Below, in pieces: positions 18,129-26,137 of a DNA stretch of 64,000 bases; the first letter of the stretch is position 1, and each line of letters begins with the position of its first letter. The stretch is from Chitinasiproducens palmae (GTDB lineage: Bacteria > Pseudomonadota > Gammaproteobacteria > Burkholderiales > Burkholderiaceae). The DNA lies in NCBI RefSeq assembly GCF_900095735.1, contig NZ_FNLO01000006.1:186001-250000 (forward strand), written 5' to 3'. Below the pieces are notes generated by a model, which worked only from the letters and a program-made list of their open reading frames with translations, had not been told where the DNA came from and ran no database searches. The position numbers and the translations under genes are program-made.

Positions 18129-19958
18129 CTAGCGGCGGCGCAACTGCGGCTCGCCGGAGGCCGTGGCCTCGACGGAGAACGCATCGCCGGCCTTTGCGTC
18201 CTGATCGAACAGCCCGCGCGCAAGTGGATTGATCAGATGCGTCTCAAGCTGATTGCGAATGCCACGACCGCCGTTCGACAAATCGCTGAGGCATCGCTGT
18301 CGTAGCTGGTCCTTGGCCTCGTCGCTCAGGGCAACCGCGATGCCTTGCATGCCGATGTCGTCGAGCACGCTCCTGACCATCTGCTCGAAGATTTCCTCCC
18401 CGACGTCGTCGCGGATGAAATCGAAGACGATGATGTTTTCGCCGATACGATTCAATATTTCCGGGCGATTCAGCACCAGCTTGAAGTGCCGTTGAATCTC
18501 ATGCAGGACCTTCGCCTGCATGTCGGCGAACGCATCGGTAGGCAGAACGTTCGCAACGCGCTTGCCTGTCTCGTCCTCCCGATAGATGCCGAGGTTCGAG
18601 GTGAAAACGATCAGGGCTTCGGAGAAGTAGACGCGGTCGCCGCGGCCCGAGGTCAAGACGCCGTCGTCGAGGATTTGCAGGAACTTGTCGAGGATGCGTG
18701 GATGCGCCTTTTCGATTTCATCGAACAGCACGACGCTGAACGGACGCTCGCGGATCGCGTTGGTCAGCTCACCGCCGACGTCGTAGCCGACGTACCCCGG
18801 CGGCGCACCGATCAGCCGCTGATCGGCATGCTCCGCGCTGAACTCGGACATGTCGAACCGGATGTAGGCGCTCTCTTCGCCGAACAGCAGGCTGGTAATG
18901 GTCTTCGCAAGCTCCGTCTTGCCGACGCCGGTAGGCCCGGCCAGGAACGCGACGCCGCGCGGGCGGCTGCCCTTGCGCTGCGATCCCACGCCGGTCATCG
19001 CACGCTTGATGAGATCGAGCATATGCGTGACCGCGTGAGCCTGTCCCTTCACCCGCCGGCGGATCACCGCGTTGGCGTTCCTGATCTTGTCGCGGTCGAT
19101 CAGCAGCCACGGATCCTCGGTGACGCCCACTTTGTACCGGCGCACTGCGTCCGCCATTTTCTCGATCGGGACCTGCTCGACGCGTGCCAACGTCGCGATC
19201 GCGTTCATATCGGCCAGCAACAAGCCCTCGCACCCCTCGACGAACGCCCGCGCCGCGTCCGCGGCGACATCGGACGACGCTTGCTGTGAGCCGGGCACGC
19301 CGCGCAGCAGCGCAGCCGCGAGCGCTTGACGCGCGGCACTGTCGGGCTTCGGCACAGGTATGTGACGCAGACGCGGGTTGTCGATCAGCAACCAGTCCGG
19401 CAGATCGCCTTCCTTGTCGACGACCCACAGCACTGTATTGAAGAACGGCCGCCGCTGCTCGCCCGCCGGGCGCGGCGCAACCGCGTGCGCCAGGACCAGC
19501 GCGCGCGTGAACAGCGCGTGCTCCGCCGCGCTCAGCGATTCCGTCCGTACCGCGAGGCGCGACGCGAAATCGACCACGAGTCCGATCGGTTCGCCATCCA
19601 GCGCCACCAGCCGTTCGACTGTCGCAGCCAACACATCGAGGCCGCCGGGCGCCGCACCGTCCACCGGCATCAGCCCGAGCCGCCGCAGCGTTTCTTCGCC
19701 CGACGTCGCCGGTGCGCCCAGCGCTTCCGCGACGCGAAAGCCGCCGACCGGGTCCCACACGACCAACTGTGCATAACCTGCTTGCCGCAATTCGTCTGCC
19801 AGCGCCCTGATCAGCGGTTGCGCGGTGACCGTACCCGGCGCCACCTCGCACGCTTGTAAATCCCGGACATTCCCCGATAGAACGAACTGGCTTTTCAGCG
19901 GCAGGAAGCGCAGTAAATCGCGCAACCATCGGGGTTTGACATAGGAGGGCATCGGCAT
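18129..19958 (-). CDS. AAA+ ATPase, ClpA/ClpB-like second module with degenerate first module
   Basis: This is a 609-residue protein, first gene of the four-gene operon. Residues about 15-275 resemble an AAA module (VLSGNVRDL, GLVVDFASRL, LIDNPRLRHI) but lack a Walker A. Residues about 290-600 are a ClpB D2-type ATPase: Walker A GPTGVGKTE at 341-349, pore loop GYVGYD at 388-393, Walker B VVLFDEIEKAHP around 409-420, sensor-1 FTSN near 452-455, the LNRPEILNRI arginine-finger helix, and a C-terminal D2-small domain (NGGRGIRNQLE). I see no IGL/IGF loop, so ClpP coupling is unlikely. It probably remodels or unfolds a protein, perhaps another product of the operon. The 5' flank holds a decayed mrr gene on the same strand. 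Confidence 0.86.
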   Translation of the reverse strand: MPMPSYVKPRWLRDLLRFLPLKSQFVLSGNVRDLQACEVAPGTVTAQPLIRALADELRQAGYAQLVVWDPVGGFRVAEALGAPATSGEETLRRLGLMPVDGAAPGGLDVLAATVERLVALDGEPIGLVVDFASRLAVRTESLSAAEHALFTRALVLAHAVAPRPAGEQRRPFFNTVLWVVDKEGDLPDWLLIDNPRLRHIPVPKPDSAARQALAAALLRGVPGSQQASSDVAADAARAFVEGCEGLLLADMNAIATLARVEQVPIEKMADAVRRYKVGVTEDPWLLIDRDKIRNANAVIRRRVKGQAHAVTHMLDLIKRAMTGVGSQRKGSRPRGVAFLAGPTGVGKTELAKTITSLLFGEESAYIRFDMSEFSAEHADQRLIGAPPGYVGYDVGGELTNAIRERPFSVVLFDEIEKAHPRILDKFLQILDDGVLTSGRGDRVYFSEALIVFTSNLGIYREDETGKRVANVLPTDAFADMQAKVLHEIQRHFKLVLNRPEILNRIGENIIVFDFIRDDVGEEIFEQMVRSVLDDIGMQGIAVALSDEAKDQLRQRCLSDLSNGGRGIRNQLETHLINPLARGLFDQDAKAGDAFSVEATASGEPQLRRR

Positions 19959-20217
19959 CGATTATTCGTGCGTCTTGGAAGTAAAACGTTACCACAGGCA
20001 GTTCGCGGCTCCGTCTCCAAACCGCCAAGGTGCTCCGTCATTAATCCGACGCGCGCTCGGAGGCATTGAAAGCGTACCGGCTATACGGGGCGCAGCGTCA
20101 GGCGAGCGCATCTCCGCGCATCGGCCGTGCGTGCGTTCACGCGGTGCCTTGCAGATCGCAGCCGATTGTCCACTTGCAAGAACGGGTTTCGGCAGACGCC
20201 CGGTGGGCAGTGCGGCG
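19959..20217. other. Intergenic upstream region of the four-gene operon
   Basis: This stretch lies between the AAA+ start and the mrr remnant. It must contain the operon promoter (minus strand), but I cannot place convincing -35/-10 hexamers, and no ORF of note is present. Confidence 0.3.
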
Positions 20218-20564
20218 CTACAGAACGTCGCCGTCGAAATAATCGGAGTCGATTTTCTTGACGTGGAACGTGGTTACCGTGGACACCCCGACACTGTGAT
20301 CGACCATCAATCGCACAGTTGATCGCCGTCGATCAAAATGATTTTCGACGCAATGTGGCTCGCGTACTCTTTCGGTTCCCGGGCAAAGCCGGATGTGGTG
20401 ATGAATACGCCTTTATTCGCACGGAATCAGTGCACTTCTTTCTTCCAAGCTCAGGCCGAGCTCAACTGCGAGGCGTTCGACGACATCCCGCATGCGATGC
20501 TCTTCGCCATCCGCAACGTGCGGAGCACGGGTAGCATCAGGGATTGATAGTCCGGAATCGGCAT
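20218..20564 (-). pseudogene. mrr: Decayed Mrr-type (type IV) restriction endonuclease gene
   Basis: The minus strand carries recognisable Mrr pieces in different frames. It starts at an ATG at 20564 with IPDYQSLMLPVLR, the usual Mrr N-terminal winged-helix start. After a frameshift it continues as ADGEEHRMRDVVERLAVE and ends in a stop. Further down comes GVFITTSGFAREPKEY, which belongs to the C-terminal part of the catalytic domain, then IILIDGDQL, another frameshift, and LMVDHSVGV to a TAG at 20218. Intact Mrr is about 300 residues; here under 120 codons remain and the segment with the catalytic Asp and QAK is deleted. It is therefore non-functional. It lies on the same strand as, and directly upstream of, the four-gene operon, marking this as an older defence site. 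Confidence 0.82.
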
Positions 20565-20642
20565 GACTGTGCATGGCGGCGGTTCGTTGCGTGCGGGGGA
20601 CGCTCGACCCGCCGCGAGGGTTGGATACGGAAGCGATTGTCG

Positions 20643-20666
20643 AGCGGCCGCCTGCAAGCGGCCGCT
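20643..20666. repeat. Perfect 9-bp inverted repeat (hairpin)
   Basis: AGCGGCCGC and GCGGCCGCT form a perfect stem with a 6-base loop (CTGCAA). Each arm contains the 8-bp palindrome GCGGCCGC. No T-run follows on either strand, so it is not a classic intrinsic terminator. It sits between the mrr remnant and the YeiH-like gene. Confidence 0.6.
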
Positions 20667-20770
20667 AGGGGCGTGAAACGGAGCGGGCGAGGCGGTGCCG
20701 CCGTCGTCGATCTGGCTCCAGCCGTAATATGCCATGCGCGCGGGTAGCGGGTCGCGGGCGGCGGAGAAGC

Positions 20771-20820
<50 letters not shown>

Positions 20821-21057
20821 GCGAGGCTGCCCGGCGGAAAGGCGGCCATCATTCCCGGCGTGTTGCGCGACACGCGTTCGTTTATTGAGGCGCCTCGTCT
20901 GTCAACACTCCGCGGCGAAGGCGGGGAGCACCTGGCGCATGGCGCAGCAAGTCCAACCGCACGCTATATCGAAAGTAGAAAATGTCATTTCCGTAACGGC
21001 GGCGGCACTTTCATACTGCTAAGTCTCTCTTTGCGCAAAGTGGAAGGAGCGGCACCC
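20821..21057. promoter_or_regulatory. Upstream region of the YeiH-like gene with a 12-bp palindrome
   Basis: This region holds the leader of the putative sulfate exporter. A perfect palindrome CTTTGCGCAAAG lies at 21029-21040, followed at once by the ribosome site GGAAGGAG. A regulator bound to the palindrome would sit between promoter and start, a possible operator; the protein is unknown. Confidence 0.4.
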
Positions 21058-22473
21058 ATGAGTGACAGTTCGATCGTCGGCGGCGCGCCCGCCGAACCCA
21101 TCGCGGCGTCCGCCGGCGGACGCCGGCCGATCGGCACGGAGGACTGGTGGGCGGTAGCCATCGGTTTGTTCGCCATCGTTGTCGCCTACATCTTGTTTGC
21201 GTCGGGCGGCAGCATCAAATGGCTCGCGGTGGCACCCGCCAAGTGGGCCTCAGTCGGTCAGCTCGCCGCCGACTTCGGGGCGCACGCCGGCAGCTACGTC
21301 GCCTTGTTCGTGGTATTCGCCGCGGTGTTCTCGGTCGCCATCGCGGCATTGCGCCTGCCGGTCAGACAGTTCATCCCGGGCTTCCTCGTTCTGTTCATCG
21401 TGTCGGCGTTGATCTTCGCCGCGGGCGCGTGGACGCAGGCCAGCACCTATAACCTCGAGCCGCCGCTGATCGCGCTGGCGCTCGGCCTGATCGTATCGAA
21501 TTTGTTCACGTTGCCGGCCTGGCTCGCGCCTGCGCTGCGCGTCGAGTTCTATATCAAGATAGGCATCGTCCTGCTCGGCGCGACGCTGCCGCTGACGCTG
21601 ATCTTCTGGGCTGGACCGGTAGCGATCGGCCAGGCCACGATCGTCTCGCTCGTGACCTTCTTCGTGATCTTCGGCGTGGCACGCGCGCTTGCCATCGACA
21701 AGCGTTTCGCGGCGGTGCTCGGCGTCGGCGGCGCAGTCTGCGGCGTGTCGGCCGCCATCGCAATCGCGGGCGCGGTGCGCGCGCGGCGTGAACAAGCGTC
21801 GGTTGCGATCACCCTGGTCGTGGTCTGGGCAATCGTCATGGTGTTCGTCCTGCCGGGCATTTCACGCTTGCTGGGACTGCCGACCGGCATCGCCGGGGCC
21901 TGGATCGGTACGTCCGAATTCGCGGACGCCGCCGGCATTGCCGCGGCGCAGGCTTATGGCGACTATGCGCGGCACGCTTCCGGCGCGGTCGCCGGCGCGC
22001 CGGAAGCGTCGCTGCAAGCCTTCGTGCTGATGAAAGTGGTCGGACGCGATATCTGGATCGGCATCTGGGCGTTCGTACTGGCGATTTTCGCGACCACCCG
22101 CTGGGAGCGCGATCCGGCCGACCGGGTCCACGGTCGGGCGCAGGCCAGCGAGATCTGGACCCGCTTTCCCAAGTTCGTGATTGGTTTCGTCATCGCGTCT
22201 GCCATCGTCACCTGGATCGCGTCCCACTACTCGCTGGCCGACTATCGCAGCGTGGTCACGCCCGCGTTCGTTGCGCCGATCGTCGCGCTGCGCACCTGGG
22301 CGTTCACGTTCTGCTTCCTCAGCATCGGCCTGACCACACGTCTTGCCACGTTGACCGGGACCGGCGTCAAACCGCTCGTTGCTTTCACGGCCGGCGTCGC
22401 GGTGAACGTGGTAATCGGTTATGTCTTGTCAGCACACGTTTTCGCACCGTACTGGGCAGGACTCGGACAATGA
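21058..22473 (+). CDS. YeiH-family (UPF0324) membrane protein, putative sulfate exporter
   Basis: This is a 471-residue integral membrane protein with roughly eleven hydrophobic segments and the UPF0324/YeiH conserved core (IKIGIVLLGATLPL, GVGGAVCGVSAAIAIAG, SIGLTTRL). Members are often annotated as putative sulfate exporters and found next to sulfonate/taurine genes, where they may expel sulfite or sulfate released by desulfonation; the activity is not established for most of them. The ATG at 21058 has an excellent GGAAGGAG ribosome site; an in-frame upstream extension through the heptamer array is rejected. The stop overlaps the next small gene (ATGA). Placement near organosulfur genes supports a sulfur role. 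Confidence 0.85.
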   Translation: MSDSSIVGGAPAEPIAASAGGRRPIGTEDWWAVAIGLFAIVVAYILFASGGSIKWLAVAPAKWASVGQLAADFGAHAGSYVALFVVFAAVFSVAIAALRLPVRQFIPGFLVLFIVSALIFAAGAWTQASTYNLEPPLIALALGLIVSNLFTLPAWLAPALRVEFYIKIGIVLLGATLPLTLIFWAGPVAIGQATIVSLVTFFVIFGVARALAIDKRFAAVLGVGGAVCGVSAAIAIAGAVRARREQASVAITLVVVWAIVMVFVLPGISRLLGLPTGIAGAWIGTSEFADAAGIAAAQAYGDYARHASGAVAGAPEASLQAFVLMKVVGRDIWIGIWAFVLAIFATTRWERDPADRVHGRAQASEIWTRFPKFVIGFVIASAIVTWIASHYSLADYRSVVTPAFVAPIVALRTWAFTFCFLSIGLTTRLATLTGTGVKPLVAFTAGVAVNVVIGYVLSAHVFAPYWAGLGQ

Positions 22474-22688
22474 GCGATCCTGCCACGGCGTGTCGGCATT
22501 GCGCGCGCTGGGCCGATGACCGCGCGATGTTGGAAGCCCGGATCCCGGGACTGGCATCGTTCGGCTCGGCGTATGGCGCGACGGTCGGGGAGAGCCGGCT
22601 GTGCCTGTTGCACGACCAACTGGTCATGCCGCGGGATCACTGCAGAGACTTCACCTCGCGCGCGGCGGCGGCGGAGTCTGCGTCGTAG
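22470..22688 (+). CDS. Small Cys-rich, probably metal-binding protein
   Basis: This is a 72-residue protein coupled to the YeiH-like gene by an ATGA overlap. It has a CRHC pair near residue 9, then Cys in SRLCLLHDQ and a final Cys in RDHC, giving four Cys and two His that could hold zinc or another metal. I believe similar small proteins with a GLASFGSAYGA-like core are common in proteobacteria, but I cannot name the family. Translational coupling suggests a role linked to the transporter. It is small, so false-positive risk remains. Confidence 0.6.
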   Translation: MSDPATACRHCARWADDRAMLEARIPGLASFGSAYGATVGESRLCLLHDQLVMPRDHCRDFTSRAAAAESAS

Positions 22689-23356
22689 CGTGTGGGACAG
22701 CGAGCCCGGTCGGTGCATGGGTGCTTTATTGAACCCGGCCCTAGCCGCGTCACGACGCGTGTGCGATCCAGCGTGGCGTTCGTCATATGCCTGCCGCAAG
22801 CAGCGCTCAGGCTCCCGCCACGCCCGTCGCAAGCCGAGGGTCCCGGTGCGCGAGCATATAAGTCGCACCTGCAACGCCGCACCTGCAACTCCGCTTCGAC
22901 ACGGTTCAGCCCGGCCGGGCTGGGTCTGGAGGGTGTCCTTCGTGCCTCGAAAGACATCCGGAAGCGCCGCCACGCGCTGCGACGGCGGCAGTCTCATGCG
23001 TTCCGTGGCGTCCGGCGACGGAATGCGTCGCCGGACGCAGAGGATCTTTCTCAGCGTTGCGCGCACGGATGCCGACGCAGCGGTCGCCGGTTGGCGAGCC
23101 ACGGGGACTGACGCACGCGCACTGCTGCACGGCGCGTGGCCCGCGGAGCGCTACGCAAGTGTGGATGCACCAGCGAAGCCGGCGATGGGAACAAACCCGT
23201 GCATCCAACCCATTGACTAAAATGGATTTTCCGGTTCCGTGCACTGTAACCGGCCAGTGACTGTACCAGTTCCAGCCATCTGGCAACAGACGTGTGTCCA
23301 CAGCAGTCTACCTACAGCCACTGGAAGCCATGGCTGGCCCATCGGGAACGTTGGCC
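22689..23356. other. Intergenic region without a convincing gene; left edge of the BREX island
   Basis: Only shadow ORFs are present. It contains a perfect 16-base palindrome CAGCCCGGCCGGGCTG (22907-22922), a pair of direct CGCACCTGCAAC repeats around 22864-22889 and a 9-bp inverted repeat at 23162-23207. Base composition appears to change toward less GC-rich DNA after about 23.2 kb, so the island boundary probably lies here. No tRNA or obvious att core was found. Confidence 0.5.
23162..23207. repeat. 9-bp inverted repeat TGGATGCAC/GTGCATCCA
   Basis: The arms at 23162-23170 and 23199-23207 are exact reverse complements with 28 bases between them. It lies close to the presumed left edge of the BREX island and could be a regulator or recombinase site; nothing further supports this. 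Confidence 0.45.
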
Positions 23357-24259
23357 TCACTTATCTGCTGCGCTGCCGCCTTGCGAACGCAGGCGAGCGA
23401 TGAACCGCTCCAAGGACGGCGACAAGGCGTCATTGCTCGCGCGCGGCAGGTAGGTATTGATCACAGCCGAATCCACCGCCAAGGGCCGGGCAACCACATC
23501 AGTGCGCTGACTGGTTGCCATCCTCACCGCCGTCGTGAAGACAATGCCGTAGCCTGCTCCTACCAGCGTAGGCATTATGTCCAAAGACGACGCGTGTTCG
23601 CCAATGTTTGGCTCCCGCTCCAAGGGTCGCCGAGGACGTGTCAGCTCGCGGCAGTAGCCCTCGTACACCTGCGGGTCACACAGTATCAACGGGTGCTCCC
23701 CGAGCTTGTGAAGCGGTATCTCTTTATGGGCAAGCAACTCGTGGCGGATCGGCATGGCGATCACCAATGGGTCTTGCCAGATTGGTTGGGCCCATATGCC
23801 ATCGCCAACCTCGGCCGTGTGAGCGAACCCTATCGTGAAATCGCCAGACCGCAGCCCACGCAACTGCTCAGCCAGCGGGACTTCGGACAGCCGCACCTCA
23901 ATCTCGGGCTCGTCCTCACGGCAATGTGCGAGGAACGCAGACAGCCGCTGATCGGCTGCGCCATCGGATATGGCGACGCGTAGGCTGCCTTTTTGACCGG
24001 CCGCGATGGCCCTGACGTTTTCTCTGGCCTGGTCCACAACAGTGAAGAGTCTGCGGATATCCAGCAAAAAGGCAGCGCCTGCCGGAGTCAGCCGAATTCC
24101 GCGTCGATCCCTGTCGAAAAGACTGACCCCCAGTTCGTCTTCCAGCTCCTTGATGGCTCGGGACAGAGGGCGCTGCTCAATATGCAGCCGCTCGGCGGCT
24201 CGGGTGAAATGCAGCTCTTCGGCCAGTGCCGTAAAGCAACGAAGGTGTCGCAACTCCAT
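23357..24259 (-). CDS. LysR-family transcriptional regulator
   Basis: This is a 300-residue LTTR. The N-terminal winged HTH is typical (MELRHLRCFTALAEELHFTR, AAERLHIEQRPLSRAIKELE, then GVSLFDRD), and the effector-binding domain spans about residues 90-295 (SLRVAISDGAADQRL onward). The ATG at 24259 is chosen because the conserved MELRHLR start is the family norm; an upstream ATG at 24268 adds three residues. It faces away from brxR across a 398-base gap. Whether it regulates BREX or is an unrelated cargo gene cannot be told. Composition is closer to the BREX genes than to the host segment. Confidence 0.9.
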   Translation of the reverse strand: MELRHLRCFTALAEELHFTRAAERLHIEQRPLSRAIKELEDELGVSLFDRDRRGIRLTPAGAAFLLDIRRLFTVVDQARENVRAIAAGQKGSLRVAISDGAADQRLSAFLAHCREDEPEIEVRLSEVPLAEQLRGLRSGDFTIGFAHTAEVGDGIWAQPIWQDPLVIAMPIRHELLAHKEIPLHKLGEHPLILCDPQVYEGYCRELTRPRRPLEREPNIGEHASSLDIMPTLVGAGYGIVFTTAVRMATSQRTDVVARPLAVDSAVINTYLPRASNDALSPSLERFIARLRSQGGSAADK

Positions 24260-24657
24260 GCAGGGCATGCCTCCCGGATCGTGTGGCGAAGTCCTGAAAA
24301 TGAAATGACCATCTCGCCATCCTGCTTGGTCACCTTCATCAGAGCCCCCAACAGCCATTGGTCGTCTCGGTTGCCGCTCAAAAATGCCGAGCGATGCACG
24401 CTTCGCTTCGATGGCAGGCATACCGGCAGCTCACGTCAAGGCAGTGCAGCACAAAGAGACAAGCCCCCCACGAGCATGCTTGATCGGGCCCCTCGGCGAC
24501 TTCAGCCAGGCCGGGTCATTCATTTCACATCAAAATGGTCATCATAATGCAGCATATCAACAAAACAAAATCGATTGATAGACGACTTTCAACGCAGACC
24601 ATATACTTTCTTCAAAAATCTATACAAGCATTCGCTAACCCGAACGAGCCAACCAGG
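24260..24657. promoter_or_regulatory. Divergent intergenic region and promoter of the BREX operon
   Basis: This region becomes strongly AT-rich from about 24,520, in contrast to its surroundings. On the + strand a TTGATA hexamer at 24575 precedes TATACT (24602) and TATACA (24621) -10-like boxes, but spacers are not ideal. BrxR-type regulators usually bind such a leader to control their own operon. A longer in-frame start for brxR at 24535 would place this promoter-like DNA inside the gene, which I consider less likely. Confidence 0.45.
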
Positions 24658-25572
24658 ATGTCCCACGAAAAGCTTGCAGATCTCACCCAGCCACAGCGCG
24701 ACCGGCTCGCGTTCGTGGAGCTGCGCGTGCGTTTTATTGGGGAGATGCGTCGCCAGGACTTGGTCACGCGGTTTGGCATTCAGTCCGCGGCGGCATCCAG
24801 GGACTTGGCTCTGTACAAAGAGCTGGCTCCCGGCAACATCGACTACGACGCCAAAGGCAAGTCCTACGTGCTGGGGCCTAGCTTTCAGCCCGTCTTCGAC
24901 TTCCCGCCAGAGCGGGTGCTCTCATGGCTGACTCAGGGCTTCGGTGATGGCGAGCCAATGCGGCTCAAGGCATGGGTCGCCAGCGAAAGCCCGTCCCGGC
25001 TCACTCATCCTGACTTGGACATCCTGGCGCATGTGACCCGGGCAATCCACCAGGAAGGCCCGCTGAGCATCGAATACCACTCCATCTCAAGTGGTCGTAC
25101 AGAGCGGGAGATCGTCCCGTTTGCGTTGATCGACAACGGTCTGCGCTGGCACGTTCGCGCCTTCGATCGCAAGTCCCACGATTTCCGGGACTTCGTCATC
25201 ACCCGGATCAAAGGTCCCGTCATCCTCAAGGACCAGTCAGTGGCCCTCCATGAGATGAGCGATCAAGACATTCAGTGGACTCGGATCGTCGAGCTGGAAC
25301 TAGTGCCCCATCCAGACCAGCCTTGGCCCGAGATCACTGAAATGGACTACGGCATGCAGGACGGCGTGCTGCACATGAAGCTGCGAGCCGCCACGGCCGG
25401 CTACGTCCTGCGCAAGTGGAGTGTGGACTGCTCCCCTGACCACAGCCTGCGCGGCCCTGAGTATCGGCTCTGGTTGAAAGACCATCTCGCCATTTATGGC
25501 GTGCGCAACGCAGTGCTTGCGCCGGGGTATGCATCCGCGGAAGGTGCTGAAGCGGGAGTCGCTTTTGACTGA
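24658..25572 (+). CDS. brxR: BREX WYL-domain transcriptional regulator BrxR
   Basis: This is a 304-residue regulator with an N-terminal winged HTH (LTQPQRDRLAFVELRVRFIG, then RQDLVTRFGIQSAAASRDL) and a central WYL-type domain (PLSIEYHSISSG, REIVPFALIDNGLRWHVRAF) followed by a C-terminal WCX-like region. This matches BrxR/CapW family proteins that sit first in type 1 BREX operons and repress them until a ligand, probably a nucleic-acid or nucleotide signal, is sensed. The ATG at 24658 fits the usual start just ahead of the HTH; in-frame ATGs at 24535 and 24547 are possible alternatives. It is co-directional with brxE, 20 bases downstream. Confidence 0.88.
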   Translation: MSHEKLADLTQPQRDRLAFVELRVRFIGEMRRQDLVTRFGIQSAAASRDLALYKELAPGNIDYDAKGKSYVLGPSFQPVFDFPPERVLSWLTQGFGDGEPMRLKAWVASESPSRLTHPDLDILAHVTRAIHQEGPLSIEYHSISSGRTEREIVPFALIDNGLRWHVRAFDRKSHDFRDFVITRIKGPVILKDQSVALHEMSDQDIQWTRIVELELVPHPDQPWPEITEMDYGMQDGVLHMKLRAATAGYVLRKWSVDCSPDHSLRGPEYRLWLKDHLAIYGVRNAVLAPGYASAEGAEAGVAFD

Positions 25573-25592
25573 TCAAGAAACACTCTGCCTCT

Positions 25593-26135
25593 ATGGCGCA
25601 GCCTCAGCAGAGCAAACGAATGATGAGAAATGAGATGAAAGAACCCTACCTAACGACATTGCTAGAGATGAGGATGCTTGTCGGCTTCCTTGGCGAGCGT
25701 GCTCAGTGTACCTGGTGGCCGACGGCATTCTATGAGGCATCAAGCAAGCTTTTCCTTGAGCCTGTTTTTTCCAAGACGAGTCGTCTCGCTCAGTATCACG
25801 GCGTGCTGGAAGCAGCCCGACTATTGCACGACGATCGTTTGAGCGTGGGCAGCTACCACCTGTTCCGGTTGCCCGAAGAGGTCGAGCAAGACCTACACGC
25901 GACCGTGCAAAGCAGCGTAGGAGAAAAACTTGCCAACCAGGCGCTACAGAGCAAAGAGGCGGCGCTGGATGCGTTGAAGCAATTGGCGGCAACGGGCCGC
26001 ACGTCCAGCGTCGGTCCAACGGTGGTCGGGAACATCAAGGATCTCGATTCCACCGACACGCTGAAGGCCATCGCTGCCGCCTATTTGTCGGCTTTCACCC
26101 AAAACGCCAAAACCTATCCGTATTTGGTGGGGTAA
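25593..26135 (+). CDS. brxE: BrxE-family BREX protein
   Basis: This is a small protein of up to 180 residues preceding brxA. The core TLLEMRMLVGFLGERAQ, then WWPTAFYEASSKLFL, AARLLHDDRLSVG and YHLFRLPEEVEQDL matches the BrxE-family pattern known from several BREX loci. It has no catalytic motif and its role is unknown. The start is uncertain: in-frame ATGs at 25593, 25620, 25623 and 25635 are possible, and 25635 (MKEPYLTTLL) gives the most typical N-terminus. No strong ribosome site distinguishes them. A BrxE member in a locus that otherwise has type 1 content (BrxL and classical PglZ) is a variant arrangement. Confidence 0.75.
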   Translation: MAQPQQSKRMMRNEMKEPYLTTLLEMRMLVGFLGERAQCTWWPTAFYEASSKLFLEPVFSKTSRLAQYHGVLEAARLLHDDRLSVGSYHLFRLPEEVEQDLHATVQSSVGEKLANQALQSKEAALDALKQLAATGRTSSVGPTVVGNIKDLDSTDTLKAIAAAYLSAFTQNAKTYPYLVG

Positions 26136-26137
26136 TC

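Noticed and set aside
9606-19958. Assignment to Mokosh, TerY-P or DISARM
   Set aside because: Mokosh requires a PLD nuclease partner, TerY-P a vWA TerY and phosphatase, and DISARM a methyltransferase; none is present, and the radical-SAM gene is not part of these sets as I know them.
22516-23220. 234-codon + strand frame after the YeiH-like gene
   Set aside because: It is Arg/Ser/Cys-rich shadow sequence with no family resemblance; the region is treated as intergenic.
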